A DNA stretch of 39,231 bases from Verrucomicrobiota bacterium (GCA_016871675.1 VHCN01000028.1:1-39231); one strand, 5' to 3'; shown: positions 8,425-17,374, counted from the first letter of the stretch. Numbers and translations are program-made. Notes: a model not told the origin generated them from the letters alone.

Positions 8425-9144
8425 CTACAACGCGACGTAAACGCGATGCACGTCGTCGTGATCGTCGAGCGCATTGAGGAAATCGGTGACTTCCTTGCGG
8501 TGCGCGTCCGCGAGTTGCACCGGGTTCTTGGCGACGTGCCGAAGTTCGCTCGCGCTGATCTTCCACCCGGCCTTGGCGAGCCACGAGGTGACTGCCGCGA
8601 GGTCCTTCACATCGGTGGAGAAGGTCGCGCCGATGCTTCCCGCGGGGATTTCCGAGGTTTCGAGCGGTCCGACGTCTTGCGCGCCCGCCTCGATGGCGTC
8701 GCCCTCCGGGTCGCGCGACGCGTCGGTGTGCGTGGCTTCCACAATGCCGAGCCGGTCGAAGAAAAACGCCATGCTCCCGGGTTGTCCGAGTGTCCCGGCC
8801 TTGAAGAGGTTCCGGATGTCCGGCGCGGTACGGTTGCGGTTGTCCGTGAGGCACTCGACGATGACGGGCACCTTGTGCGGGGCGAAGCCCTCGTAGGTGA
8901 TGGTCTCGAAGTTGACCGGTTCGTCGGTCTGGCCGCTGCCTTTCTTGATCGCGCGCTCAATCGTGTCGCGCGTCACGGAACTCTTGCGCGCCTTCTCGAC
9001 GGCGACCGCGAGGCGCGCGTTGAGCGCCGGGTCTCCGCCGCCGAGCTTGGCCGCGACCATGATTTCACGGACGAGTTTGCTGACGATCTGCCCCTTCTTC
9101 TGGGCCGCTTCCTCGCGGCCGGCCTGTTTCCATTGGGCACCCAT
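8425..9144 (-). CDS. yebC: YebC/PmpR family protein
   Basis: A 239-residue member of the YebC/PmpR family, first described as DNA-binding regulators; some members have since been linked to relieving ribosome stalling. The sequence starts MGAQWKQAGREEAAQKKGQ; most homologues start MAGHSKWANIKHRK, so the first few residues diverge. Family core segments are clear: KLVREIMVAAKLGGGDPALNARL, KARKSSVTRDTIERAIKKGSG, YEGFAPHKVPVIVECLTDNRNRTA, and the C-terminal domain ending DHDDVHRVYVAL. It heads the minus-strand run yebC-sufE-tatD. The intergenic stretch 9145-9236 must contain its promoter and that of the divergent small gene; no box is obvious. Confidence 0.95.
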   Translation of the reverse strand: MGAQWKQAGREEAAQKKGQIVSKLVREIMVAAKLGGGDPALNARLAVAVEKARKSSVTRDTIERAIKKGSGQTDEPVNFETITYEGFAPHKVPVIVECLTDNRNRTAPDIRNLFKAGTLGQPGSMAFFFDRLGIVEATHTDASRDPEGDAIEAGAQDVGPLETSEIPAGSIGATFSTDVKDLAAVTSWLAKAGWKISASELRHVAKNPVQLADAHRKEVTDFLNALDDHDDVHRVYVAL

Positions 9145-9236
9145 GCGGCGATTGTGACGCGGGGGCGCGCGATGCGCAACTGCGCGAGAATTCTGTTGAA
9201 AGCCCGTTGCGCTTCGCGCCGAATGAGCGCCATCAA

Positions 9237-9752
9237 ATGAACCTGACCGACTCGCAACGGGCCGCCGTCACCGGTTGGATTGCCGAAGGGCTCAAGCTTT
9301 CCGAAGTGCAGAGCCGGCTTGGCAAGGAATTCAACCTGAGCCTCACTTACATGGAGGTCCGCTTCCTCGTGGACGACTTGAAGCTTGTTCCCAAGGATCC
9401 GCCCGCGCCGGTCGCCGGACCGAATCCCTCGCCAGCCTTGCAAACGAACCCGGCGCCCGGGGCGACACAATCAGAACCCGCGGGGGCAGCGCCCGAAACC
9501 GTTGGAGCGGAGCCTGCGGCTGCTCCCGCCCCTCCGGGGGGCGTGAAATTATCCGTGGACAAAGTCACGCGACCTGGCGCGTTCGTGAGTGGCTCCGTGA
9601 CCTTCAGCGACGGGATGAAAGCCGCGTGGTATCTGGACCAAATGGGCCGGCTTGGCATCGTCGCCGACAAGAAGGGCTACAAGCCGAGCCAGGCGGACGT
9701 GCAGCAGTTCCAAATCGCCGTCCAAGCCGAGATGGTGAAACTGGGCTACTGA
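9237..9752 (+). CDS. Conserved hypothetical protein with N-terminal HTH-like segment and Pro/Ala linker
   Basis: A 171-residue protein I recognise only as a type common in Verrucomicrobia; function unknown. Residues 1-55 (TDSQRAAVTGWIAEGLKLSEVQSRL then SLTYMEVRFLVDDLKL) look like a small helical helix-turn-helix domain. Residues about 56-103 are a low-complexity Pro/Ala/Gly linker. Residues about 104-171 are a compact C-terminal domain (VKLSVDKVTRPGAFVSGSVTFSDG, then a helix QADVQQFQIAVQAEMVKLGY). There is no signal peptide or membrane segment, so it is probably cytoplasmic. The ATG at 9237 lacks a strong ribosome binding site. The gene stands alone between yebC and a pseudogene. A nucleic-acid-binding role is a guess from the N-terminal pattern. 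Confidence 0.72.
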   Translation: MNLTDSQRAAVTGWIAEGLKLSEVQSRLGKEFNLSLTYMEVRFLVDDLKLVPKDPPAPVAGPNPSPALQTNPAPGATQSEPAGAAPETVGAEPAAAPAPPGGVKLSVDKVTRPGAFVSGSVTFSDGMKAAWYLDQMGRLGIVADKKGYKPSQADVQQFQIAVQAEMVKLGY

Positions 9753-9777
9753 GATTCGCAGCACATCGGGCGCGACC

Positions 9778-10264
9778 ATGTCGCCCATGCGGAGGGCTTC
9801 AACGGCAACCGAGACCCCGGGTTTCCAAACGCGGCCAAGCCATCTCGTCCTTCTTGCGGCCCTCGGCCTGCTCGCGGCTGCTCCGCTGCGGGCTCAAGTC
9901 CCGGACACCTCGCGCGGCCTGGCTGCGCTCCGCGTTCCGGTAGGTTTCATCGTCGAGGTCGCGACGGGGGCGGCAAGTCCACGGGCGCCGTGAGCGCGGC
10001 GCTCGATGAGAGAGGCCGGCTCTTCGTCGCGGAAATGTCCGCCGCGAGGCTGCCCTCGCCCTCGGACGGATCGGTGACATCGCCGCCGGGCCGGCGTTGC
10101 TCGCAGCAGCCACTCACACGGCGGATGCCTTCGAGGAGCATGCAATCCGCCACGCGCTGATGACTCTCAATGACTGGTCGCTGTTGACCGCGAGCCTCGA
10201 ACCCGACGACCCCGGAATCCGCCGCGCCGCGCAACGGGTCATCGAGCGCATGGCCACGAGGTAG
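9778..10264 (+). pseudogene. Collapsed PVC-type membrane-bound dehydrogenase/HEAT gene
   Basis: Three pieces of one protein family lie in order but in different frames. Piece 1 (9778-9990, frame starting at 9778) has a signal peptide (LVLLAALGLLAAAPLRAQ) and LAALRVPVGFIVEVATG, the usual start of PVC sorbosone-dehydrogenase-like proteins; it ends at a TGA at 9991-9993. Piece 2 (9990-about 10037, shifted frame) reads SAALDERGRLFVAEM, the next family motif; compare DDRGRLWVAENY in the gene at 37000. Piece 3 (10034-10264, third frame) jumps directly to the HEAT region (REAALALGRIGDIAAGPALL, then ...IRRAAQRVIERM) and stops at TAG 10262-10264. Several hundred codons between pieces 2 and 3 and the C-terminus are missing. 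Reading: a frameshift near 9970-9990 plus a large internal deletion near 10034. Confidence 0.8.
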
Positions 10265-10337
10265 CGCCGGGTTGTTCGCTGCGCGCGAGCGCCACTGCAC
10301 GCTTGCCTCACTTTCCCCGCCACCCGATGCTCGCGGC

Positions 10338-10964
10338 GTGGCAGGCGACATCAAGTTCCGGCTCGGCATCCTCGGTTCCGGCAAGGGCTCCAATTTCGTG
10401 GCCATCGCGGAAGCGTGCGCCGCGGGCCGGATCCCGGCCGAAGTCGCGCTTGTGGTTAGTGACGTCGAGGCCTCGGGGATCCTCGGGCACGCGCGTTCGC
10501 GAAATCTTCCCGCGAAGTTCATCGCGCCGGGGACATTTCGCACCAAACTCGACGACGAAGCCGAGGCTGCCTACATCCGCGCGATGCAGGAGGCCCGCGT
10601 CGATCTGGTCGTCCTGGCGGGTTTCATGCGCATCCTGAAGGGCGAGTTTCTGCGCGCCTTCGCCGGGCGCGTCGTGAACATTCACCCGTCGCTCCTGCCG
10701 GCGTTCACCGGGCTGGAAGCGTGGAAACAGGCGCTCGACTACGGCGTGAAAACCACGGGCTGCACAGTCCACCTGGTCGATCAGGGCGTGGATACCGGCC
10801 CCATCCTCGCGCAACAGACCGTGCCCGTCCTCGACGACGACACTGCGGAGTCGCTGCACGCGAGAATCCAACTCGCCGAGCGCGAACTGTTTCCCGCGAC
10901 GATCGCCCGGCTTGCGCGCGGCGCAATCCGGGTCGAGGGACGACGCAGCTTCACCCGCGTGTGA
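10338..10964 (+). CDS. purN: Phosphoribosylglycinamide formyltransferase
   Basis: PurN (EC 2.1.2.2) transfers the formyl group of 10-formyl-THF to GAR, the third step of de novo purine synthesis. The GTG at 10338 yields 208 residues starting MAGDIKFRLGILGSGKGSNF; this matches family length, whereas the longer open frame adds an unrelated leader. The GSGKGSN phosphate-binding loop is at 13-19. Catalytic residues are present: Asn114 and His116 in VVNIHPSLLPAF and Asp152 in LVDQGVDTGPIL. The stop at 10962-10964 lies 2 bp before the purK ATG, and a GTG overlapping the stop is an alternative purK start, so the pair is translationally coupled. The gene begins 73 bp after the pseudogene remnant. Confidence 0.95.
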   Translation: MAGDIKFRLGILGSGKGSNFVAIAEACAAGRIPAEVALVVSDVEASGILGHARSRNLPAKFIAPGTFRTKLDDEAEAAYIRAMQEARVDLVVLAGFMRILKGEFLRAFAGRVVNIHPSLLPAFTGLEAWKQALDYGVKTTGCTVHLVDQGVDTGPILAQQTVPVLDDDTAESLHARIQLAERELFPATIARLARGAIRVEGRRSFTRV

Positions 10965-10966
10965 TC

Positions 10967-12133
10967 ATGCCTGCGACGCCCGCACCCATCCTTCCCGGCG
11001 CAACGATTGGCGTGCTCGGCGGCGGGCAACTCGGCCGGATGTTCGCACTCGCGGCGCGCGCGCTCGGCTATCGCATCCACATCCTCTCGCCCGAATACGA
11101 CGCGCCCGCCGGGCAGGTCGCCGACCTCGAGATCGTCGCGGAATACGAGGACGTGCACCGGATGCGGCAGTTCGCCCGGGGCGTGAGCGTGGTCACTTAC
11201 GAGTTTGAGAACGTCCCCAGCCTCGCCGCGGAAACCGCCGCCCCGCTCGTGCCCGTGCGGCCCGGCGGAAATGTCCTGCACGTCGCGCAACACCGGCTCC
11301 GCGAAAAGACGTTTCTGCGCGACAACGGATTCCCCGTCACACCGTTCCGGCGGATTGCATCGCTGGCGGACCTGGCGGCGTGCGCAGCCGAGCTTGGCTT
11401 GCCCGCGGTGCTCAAGACCACTGGCTTCGGTTACGACGGCAAGGGACAGGTGAAGTTGCGCGCCCCCGACGACCTCGCGTCCGCTTGGGACCGGCTTTTG
11501 GGAGCGGAGGCGGTGTTCGAGAGCTTCGTGGATTTTGAGAAGGAACTGTCCGTCATCGCGGCGCGCAGCATCACCGGGGAGTTCGCCGCGTTCCCGGTGT
11601 TCGAGAACACGCACGCCAACCACATTCTCGACGTCACCTTCGCGCCGGCGGCCATCGCGCCGGAGGTCGTCACGGCGGCGCAGGAACTCGCCCGCGGCAT
11701 CCTCGAAACACTCGACGTCGTCGGTTTGCTCACGGTGGAGCTGTTCCTGACGCGCGATGGCCGGCTGCTTGTGAACGAACTCGCGCCGCGCCCGCACAAC
11801 TCGGGCCACCTCACCATTGATGCCTGCGTGACCAGCCAGTTCGAACAGCAGCTCCGCGCCATCTGCGGCCTGCCGCTCGGGTCTACCGAACTGCGCCGCC
11901 CCGCCGCGATGGCGAATCTCCTCGGCGAACTCTGGTCTGGCGGCGAACCCCGCTGGACCGCGGCCCTCGGCCATCCCGATGTGCGGCTGCACCTCTACGG
12001 GAAATCCCAGCCGCGCAAGGGCCGCAAGATGGGCCACATCACCGCCGCGGGCGCGACCGTCGAGGACGCCGTCCGCCGCGTGACCCACGCCCGCGAACTT
12101 CTCTGCGAGCCTTGCCTGCCGGGATTGCAGTGA
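10967..12133 (+). CDS. purK: 5-(carboxyamino)imidazole ribonucleotide synthase
   Basis: PurK (EC 6.3.4.18) carboxylates AIR to N5-CAIR using ATP and bicarbonate. The 388-residue ATP-grasp protein opens with IGVLGGGQLGRMFALAARALGY (GGGQLGRM at 18-25), followed by VVTYEFENV, LKTTGFGYDGKGQ, FVDFEKELSVI and the strongly diagnostic NELAPRPHNSGHLTIDAC. The C-terminal ATP-grasp cap ends HARELLCEP. PurK works together with PurE, which is not in this window; the partner here is purN, a step that comes earlier in the pathway. ATG 10967 was preferred; GTG 10961 (two codons earlier) overlaps the purN stop and is also possible. Confidence 0.96.
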   Translation: MPATPAPILPGATIGVLGGGQLGRMFALAARALGYRIHILSPEYDAPAGQVADLEIVAEYEDVHRMRQFARGVSVVTYEFENVPSLAAETAAPLVPVRPGGNVLHVAQHRLREKTFLRDNGFPVTPFRRIASLADLAACAAELGLPAVLKTTGFGYDGKGQVKLRAPDDLASAWDRLLGAEAVFESFVDFEKELSVIAARSITGEFAAFPVFENTHANHILDVTFAPAAIAPEVVTAAQELARGILETLDVVGLLTVELFLTRDGRLLVNELAPRPHNSGHLTIDACVTSQFEQQLRAICGLPLGSTELRRPAAMANLLGELWSGGEPRWTAALGHPDVRLHLYGKSQPRKGRKMGHITAAGATVEDAVRRVTHARELLCEPCLPGLQ

Positions 12134-12222
12134 ACCATCGCGGTTCCGCGGATGTCGCGACGGGCCGGGCACGGCCGCGAACCCCGGCTCGACAGCACGC
12201 CTTCCAGGGTTACGCTCCACAT

Positions 12223-13611
12223 ATGATTCACTCACAATTCCCCCGTTGGAGACTCGTCGCTTGCCTCGTTGCGCTAGCCTTCACGGTCCCGATCAACCCG
12301 GCTTCAGGCGCGCCCGCCACCAACCGGCTCGTCGTGCTCATCAGCGTGGACGGGCTTGCGAGCTACTTTCACGATGACCCGAAGGCCAACCTGCCCGCGC
12401 TCCGCAAACTCGCCAGCGAGGGCGCGCGCGCGGCCTCGATGCGCGTGTCGCTGCCAACCGTCACGTGGCCGAACCACACCACGCTCGTCACCGGCGTTCC
12501 GCCCGGAATGCACGGCGTGTTGAACAACTCCTACTGGGACCGCGCGAAGAACATCGCCGTCCCGCTCATCCCCGACCCGCTGTTCAACAAGGAGGAAATC
12601 GTCAAGGTGCCGACCGTCTATGACGTGGCGAAGCAGGCCGGCCTCAAGACCGGCGCCATCATCTGGCCCGCGACGCGCGGCGCGAAGACGCTCGACTGGA
12701 CCGTGCCCGACTGCTTCAGCAACTCGCTGTGGGCCGCGCACAGCACGCCGTCGCTGCTCGCGGAGTTTCGCGAGGCGAAGATTCCCTACGAGCGGCAGGA
12801 GGAATGGTGCAAGGCGCCCGGCGGCGGCATCCCGCGCGACCGCATGTATGCGCAGATGACCGCGCACGTCATCACGCGCCACCGGCCCAACCTCATGCTG
12901 CTGCACCTCGTCGAGGTGGATCACGTCAACCACCAGAAAGGCCCGCGCAGCCCGGAGAGCTACGAGGCCGTCGCGTTCGCCGACGAGATGGTGAAGCAGG
13001 TCTTCGACGCCGCGAATGCCGCGTTTCCCGGACGGCTCACGTTCATCGTCACGAGCGACCACGGCTTCATGCCGTATCGGCAGCAGATACAGGCCAACGT
13101 GCTCCTCAAGCAACTCGGCCTCGTGAAACTCGAGGGCACGCGCGTCGCCTCGCGCGAGGCGTGGGCGCTTGGGCAGTTCATCTACGTGCTGAACTCAGCG
13201 CGGCGCGCCGAGCTTGTCCAGTCGCTCGCCGCGAAACTGCGCGCGACCGAAGGCGTCGAGTCCGTCATCGAAGAAAAGGACTTCGCGAAGCACGGCCTTG
13301 TGACGCAGGACGCTGACCCGCGCATGCCCAACCTCGTCATCAACCCGAAGGAAGGCTACTCGACGTCCGACACGACCGCGGGCGAACTCATCGTCACGCC
13401 GAAGACCGAGGCGACGAAGGGCGCGCACAACCACGATCCCGCCCACCCGTTGATGCGCGGCTCCTTCGTGGCGTGGGGCGCGGGGATCAAGAGAGGCGCG
13501 ACCCTCACGGAGATCAACAACCTGGACGTCGCCCCCACCATCGCGCGCCTGCTCGGACTGGAGATGAAGGACGTGCAGGGACGGGTGCTGGGAGAGTTCC
13601 TGGCGAAGTAG
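12223..13611 (+). CDS. Secreted alkaline phosphatase superfamily hydrolase (nucleotide pyrophosphatase/phosphodiesterase type)
   Basis: A 462-residue exported enzyme of the type I phosphodiesterase/NPP family (PF01663). It begins with a signal peptide (residues 1-30, cleavage near ASGA-PA). Zinc-site residues are visible: Asp43 in LISVDGL, the nucleophile Thr81 in LPTVTWPNHTTLVTG, Asp and His in HLVEVDHVNH, Asp-His in VTSDHGF, and the late His in AHNHDPAHPLMRGSF. NLDVAPTIARLLGL near the end is the usual closing motif. Such enzymes hydrolyse phosphodiesters or phosphomonoesters outside the cytoplasm, often scavenging phosphate or nucleotides; the exact substrate is not predictable here. It follows purK by 89 bp and is convergent with the aldose epimerase gene. 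Confidence 0.92.
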   Translation: MIHSQFPRWRLVACLVALAFTVPINPASGAPATNRLVVLISVDGLASYFHDDPKANLPALRKLASEGARAASMRVSLPTVTWPNHTTLVTGVPPGMHGVLNNSYWDRAKNIAVPLIPDPLFNKEEIVKVPTVYDVAKQAGLKTGAIIWPATRGAKTLDWTVPDCFSNSLWAAHSTPSLLAEFREAKIPYERQEEWCKAPGGGIPRDRMYAQMTAHVITRHRPNLMLLHLVEVDHVNHQKGPRSPESYEAVAFADEMVKQVFDAANAAFPGRLTFIVTSDHGFMPYRQQIQANVLLKQLGLVKLEGTRVASREAWALGQFIYVLNSARRAELVQSLAAKLRATEGVESVIEEKDFAKHGLVTQDADPRMPNLVINPKEGYSTSDTTAGELIVTPKTEATKGAHNHDPAHPLMRGSFVAWGAGIKRGATLTEINNLDVAPTIARLLGLEMKDVQGRVLGEFLAK

Positions 13612-13669
13612 ATGTCCATCGGGTAATCGACAGACGGCGGCGCGCCTCATGCGACACGTGATCGGCGCT

Positions 13670-14866
13670 TCACTTCGCCACGCTGAACTTGTGCGAGGTG
13701 ACCTGCCGATACGTCTCGCCGGGGCGAAGCAGCGAGGAGGGGAACTGCGGCTTGTTGGGCGCGTCGGGGTAGTGCTGGGTCTCGAGGCAGATGCCGTGAT
13801 GCGGGCCGTAGGGCTTGCCGCCGGCCTTGAAGCGGTCGTTCAGATAGTTCGCCGTGTAAACCTGCACGCCGGGCGCCGTGGTCGAGACGTCCATCACGCG
13901 GCCGGACTTCGGGTCCTCGACGCGCGCGAACGGCGCGGGCGCAGCGCCGCCCCTGCGCGGCAGCACGTAGCAATGGTCGTAGCCGCCCGCGGGCACGTCC
14001 TTGATGCGCGCGCCGATGGTGTGCGGCGCGGTGAAGTCGAACGGCGTGCCCCTCACCGCGCGGAATTCACCGGTGGGAATCTTCTTGTCGTCCGCGGCGA
14101 GGATTTGCTCCGAGTGCAGTGTGAGCCGGTGCGCGAGCACGTCGCCGGAGCCGGCGCCGCCGAGGTTCCAATAGACGTGGTTGGTCAGGTTCACGTGCGT
14201 GGGCTTGTCCGTCGTGGCGGTGTATTCGAGCACGAGTTCGTCGCGGTTCGTGAGACGGTACACGACATTCACCCGCACGGCGCCGGGATAACCTTCCTCG
14301 CCATCGGGACTGTTGAGGGTGAGTTCGACGCCCGCGCTGTCCGCGGCAGCCACGGGGCGGGCGGTCCACAGGCGCTTCTGGAATCCGGTGCGCCCGCCGT
14401 GAATATGGTGCGGCGCGGCGTTGGCCGGCAGCAGGAATTCCGTTCCATCAATCGTGAACTTCGCGCCCCCGATTCGATTGGCGAAGCGGCCGACAATCGA
14501 GCCGAGCAGCGGATGTCCGCCGAGGTAGTCCGCGAGCGAGTCGAGGTGCAGGGTGATGTTGGCGAAGGCGCCGTCGCGGTCGGGCGTCTCGACGGCGATG
14601 AGCGTCGCGCCGTAGGTGATGACCTTCGCGGCGAGGCCGTTGGCGTTGCGAAGCGTGAACACTTCGACCGCCTTGCCGTCGGCGGTCCTGCCGAACTCCG
14701 CCTGCTCGACGCGCAAGACGCGCGGGCGCGCCGAGTCGGCAGCGGTGGCGGATGGCGTGACCGGTCCGATGGCGGGCACGCTGACCAGGAGCGCGAGCCC
14801 GCAGCCGTGCGCGATGTGTTGGCCGATGCGCGAGGAAGTCGGAGAATGGCGGCTCGCAGATTTCAT
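13670..14866 (-). CDS. Secreted aldose 1-epimerase (galactose mutarotase)
   Basis: A 398-residue mutarotase (EC 5.1.3.3) that interconverts alpha and beta anomers of aldoses. The ATG at 14864-14866 starts a long leader (residues 1-43, hydrophobic stretch GLALLVSVPAIG, ending PSATA-AD), so the enzyme is exported. Family motifs occur in order: ITYGATLIAVETPDR, GRFANRIGGAKFTIDG, HHIHGGRTGFQKRLW, VNLTNHVYWNLGG with the acid His, DHCYVLP, and CLETQHYPDAPN with the base Glu. The position next to a divergent sugar-epimerase-type TIM-barrel gene suggests a periplasmic sugar-handling neighbourhood. The intergenic space to that gene is 91 bp and probably carries both promoters. Confidence 0.95.
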   Translation of the reverse strand: MKSASRHSPTSSRIGQHIAHGCGLALLVSVPAIGPVTPSATAADSARPRVLRVEQAEFGRTADGKAVEVFTLRNANGLAAKVITYGATLIAVETPDRDGAFANITLHLDSLADYLGGHPLLGSIVGRFANRIGGAKFTIDGTEFLLPANAAPHHIHGGRTGFQKRLWTARPVAAADSAGVELTLNSPDGEEGYPGAVRVNVVYRLTNRDELVLEYTATTDKPTHVNLTNHVYWNLGGAGSGDVLAHRLTLHSEQILAADDKKIPTGEFRAVRGTPFDFTAPHTIGARIKDVPAGGYDHCYVLPRRGGAAPAPFARVEDPKSGRVMDVSTTAPGVQVYTANYLNDRFKAGGKPYGPHHGICLETQHYPDAPNKPQFPSSLLRPGETYRQVTSHKFSVAK

Positions 14867-14957
14867 GGTGCGAAGTGGATTGGGTCGGTTAAGTTCGCGC
14901 GAACGAAACCCTTGTAGCAAACCGGCCCGCTTGCGCGAGCCTGAACTCCGCGCCGCC

Positions 14958-16013
14958 ATGAACCGCCGTCAGTTCCTCGCCTCGGCCCCGGCCGCCGCGC
15001 TCGCCGCGCCCGCGCTCGCCCTGCCGCAAGCCGCCGCGCGCCCGCGGCTCGGCATTGACATTAACTCCTACGGCACGCGCTTCGGCGGACGCGCGAAGAG
15101 CGAGAAGTTTCCCGCATTCAAGTCCGCGCTCGACGTGCTCGATCATTGCCGCGAACTCGGCGCGGGCGGCCTGCAAATCGGCGTGCGCGGCTGGCAGGCG
15201 GACTTCGCGGGCAAGGTGCGCGCCAAGCGCGAGGCGCACGGGCTTTACATCGAGGGACAAATCGGCCTGCCTCGGACCGACGCCGAGGTCGCGAGGTTCG
15301 AGTCTGAATTGCGCGCGGCGAAGGAGGCGGGCGCGGCGGTCTGCCGGACCGTGTGCCTCGGCGGGAGGCGTTACGAGACGTTCGACAGCGCGCAGGCGTG
15401 GGATGACTTCTGCAAACAGTCGTGGGCGTCGCTGACGCTCGCGGAGCCGGTGGTGCGCCGCGCCGGCATCAAGCTCGCCGTCGAGAATCACAAGGACTGG
15501 CGCGTGGCCGAGATGCTCGATCTGCTCACGCGCCTCGGTTCCGACCGCGTGGGCGTGAACCTCGACTTCGGCAACAGCCTGTCGCTGCTCGAACATCCGG
15601 ACGACACGATCGCCGCGCTCGCCCCGCTGTCGTTCACCACGCACGTGAAGGACATGGCCGCAACGGAATACGAACAGGGCTTCCTGCTCTCGGAGGTCCC
15701 GCTCGGGCAGGGCCTCACGAACCTGCCGCGCGCGATCGAGCTTTGCCGGCGGGCAAATCCGGCGATCCACTTCAACCTGGAGATGATCACACGCGACCCG
15801 TTGAAGGTGCCGTGCCTCGGCGCGAAGTATTGGGCGACGCTAGGCGCGACGCCCGCGCGTGACCTCGCGAACACGCTCGCGCTCGTGAAAGCCAGCCCAC
15901 CGAAGTCGCCCTTGCCACAGATGACCGGCCGCAGCGACGAGGAAAAACTGGCGTTCGAGGAGGAGAATGTCCGACAGTCATTCGTCTATGCGCAACAGAC
16001 ACTGGCCCTTTGA
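14958..16013 (+). CDS. Sugar phosphate isomerase/epimerase family TIM-barrel protein, Tat-type leader
   Basis: A 351-residue xylose-isomerase-like TIM barrel (PF01261). The N-terminus MNRRQFLASAP followed by an Ala/Leu-rich stretch resembles a twin-arginine leader, so folded export is likely. Four metal ligands fit the family: Glu176 in AVENHKDW, Asp203 in NLDFGN, His229 in THVKDM and Glu275 in NLEMITRD. The ATG at 14958 was chosen for this leader; the frame is open upstream without family sequence. The last 47 bp overlap the start of the next gene. Homologues act as ketose 3-epimerases, isomerases or dehydratases; the substrate here is unknown, though the neighbouring mutarotase argues for a free sugar. 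Confidence 0.88.
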   Translation: MNRRQFLASAPAAALAAPALALPQAAARPRLGIDINSYGTRFGGRAKSEKFPAFKSALDVLDHCRELGAGGLQIGVRGWQADFAGKVRAKREAHGLYIEGQIGLPRTDAEVARFESELRAAKEAGAAVCRTVCLGGRRYETFDSAQAWDDFCKQSWASLTLAEPVVRRAGIKLAVENHKDWRVAEMLDLLTRLGSDRVGVNLDFGNSLSLLEHPDDTIAALAPLSFTTHVKDMAATEYEQGFLLSEVPLGQGLTNLPRAIELCRRANPAIHFNLEMITRDPLKVPCLGAKYWATLGATPARDLANTLALVKASPPKSPLPQMTGRSDEEKLAFEEENVRQSFVYAQQTLAL

Positions 16014-17211
16014 AGCCCGCGGGCTGCTGGCCCTCCTGCTGTTCACCGCGCCGCTGCACGCCGACGACTGGCCGCGGTGGCGCGGGCCGGATTTCAACGG
16101 CATCTCGAAGGAAGCCGGCTGGCTCGACAAGTGGCCCGCGAGCGGACCGGCGGAGTCGTGGAAGGCGAGCGTGGGCACCGGCTACTCGTCGTTCGCCGTC
16201 GCGCAGGGGCGCGTCTTCACAATGGGCAACGCGAACAACACGGACACCGTGTGGTGCCTCGACGCCGCGACGGGCAAGGTGCTCTGGAAACACGCTTACG
16301 AGTCGGACCTCGGCGACAAATACTTCGACGGTGGCCCCGGCGCGACGCCGACCGTGGACGGCGACCGCGTGTTCGCAACGAGCCGGTGGGGCGATGTGTT
16401 CTGCCTCGACGCCGCGAACGGGAAAGTCCGCTGGTCGAAGAACGTGCAGAAGGAGACCGGCATCCGCGTTCCCGACTGGGGCTTCGCGGGCTCGCCGCTC
16501 GTGCTGGGACATTCCCTCGTGCTGAACATCGGCGCCGCCGGACTCGCGCTGGACGCAACCACGGGGAAACTCCTGTGGAAATCCGCCGACGACAACGCCG
16601 GCTACTCGTCACCCGTGCCGCTCAAGCGCGGGAATGACTGGCTCGTGATCGTCAGCTCGGGCGACGCGTATCTCGCCGTGGACTCGCGCACGGGCCGCGA
16701 AGCATGGCGCGTCCCGTGGCTCACTGAATACGGCGTGAACTCCGGCGACCCGGTCGTGTCGGGCGGGCAGGTGTTCGTGTCGAGCGGCTACAACAAGGGC
16801 GCGGGCGTCTTCACGCTCGGCAACGGCGAGCTCGAATCCGTCTGGAAGAACAAAGTCATGCGCAACCAGATGAACCCCTGCGTGCTTGTCGACGGCCATC
16901 TTTACGGCGTGGACGGCAACGCGGGCGGACGCGTGCCGCTCAAGTGCATCGAGTTCGCGACGGGCAAGGAGAAGTGGTCGCACGCCTCGACCGGCGCGGG
17001 CGCGCTGATGGCCGCAGACGGCAAGCTCATCGTCCTCGCCGAGCGCGGCGAACTTTCCATCGCGCCCGCGTCGCCGGCTGGTTTCAAGCCCACCGCAAGC
17101 GCGCAAGTGCTCGGCGGCAAGTCGTGGACCGCGCCGGTGCTCGCGAACGGACGCATTTACTGCCGCAATTCCCGGGGCGACGTGGTCTGCCTGGACGTGC
17201 GCCGGAAGTAG
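15967..17211 (+). CDS. Secreted PQQ-binding-like beta-propeller repeat protein
   Basis: A 414-residue propeller protein of the PQQ-like/BamB-like repeat type. After a leader (hydrophobic GLLALLLFTAPLHA ending near residue 32) comes WPRWRGPDFNGIS, a start seen in many PVC-phylum secreted propellers. At least six blades of the form 'VxCLDAATGKVLWK' can be counted: VWCLDAATGKVLWKH, VFCLDAANGKVRWSK, GLALDATTGKLLWKS, LAVDSRTGREAWRV, KCIEFATGKEKWSH, VVCLDVRRK. There are no quinoprotein catalytic residues I could identify, so enzyme activity is doubtful. ATG 15967 has a strong GAGGAGG-type ribosome binding site just upstream inside the previous gene, supporting this start over ATG 15988. It is translationally linked to the TIM-barrel gene. 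Confidence 0.88.
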   Translation: MSDSHSSMRNRHWPFEARGLLALLLFTAPLHADDWPRWRGPDFNGISKEAGWLDKWPASGPAESWKASVGTGYSSFAVAQGRVFTMGNANNTDTVWCLDAATGKVLWKHAYESDLGDKYFDGGPGATPTVDGDRVFATSRWGDVFCLDAANGKVRWSKNVQKETGIRVPDWGFAGSPLVLGHSLVLNIGAAGLALDATTGKLLWKSADDNAGYSSPVPLKRGNDWLVIVSSGDAYLAVDSRTGREAWRVPWLTEYGVNSGDPVVSGGQVFVSSGYNKGAGVFTLGNGELESVWKNKVMRNQMNPCVLVDGHLYGVDGNAGGRVPLKCIEFATGKEKWSHASTGAGALMAADGKLIVLAERGELSIAPASPAGFKPTASAQVLGGKSWTAPVLANGRIYCRNSRGDVVCLDVRRK

Positions 17212-17374
17212 CCGGCGATGCCGCGCCCGTGAGGTCTTGGACAGCCGGATGGATTTCACATCCGCTGGAGATCGAAAAAACCGGGGATTTTGGAGCATGA
17301 CATGCCGGAGCAGAGCGCCGTTCGTCTGCCAACGACCAAAGAAAATGCCTCAGACATATGTTTCATCCGTGGCA

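Noticed and set aside
7493-8854. A 453-codon minus-strand frame across tatD, sufE and yebC
   Set aside because: It crosses three confident genes in another frame and has no recognisable domain.
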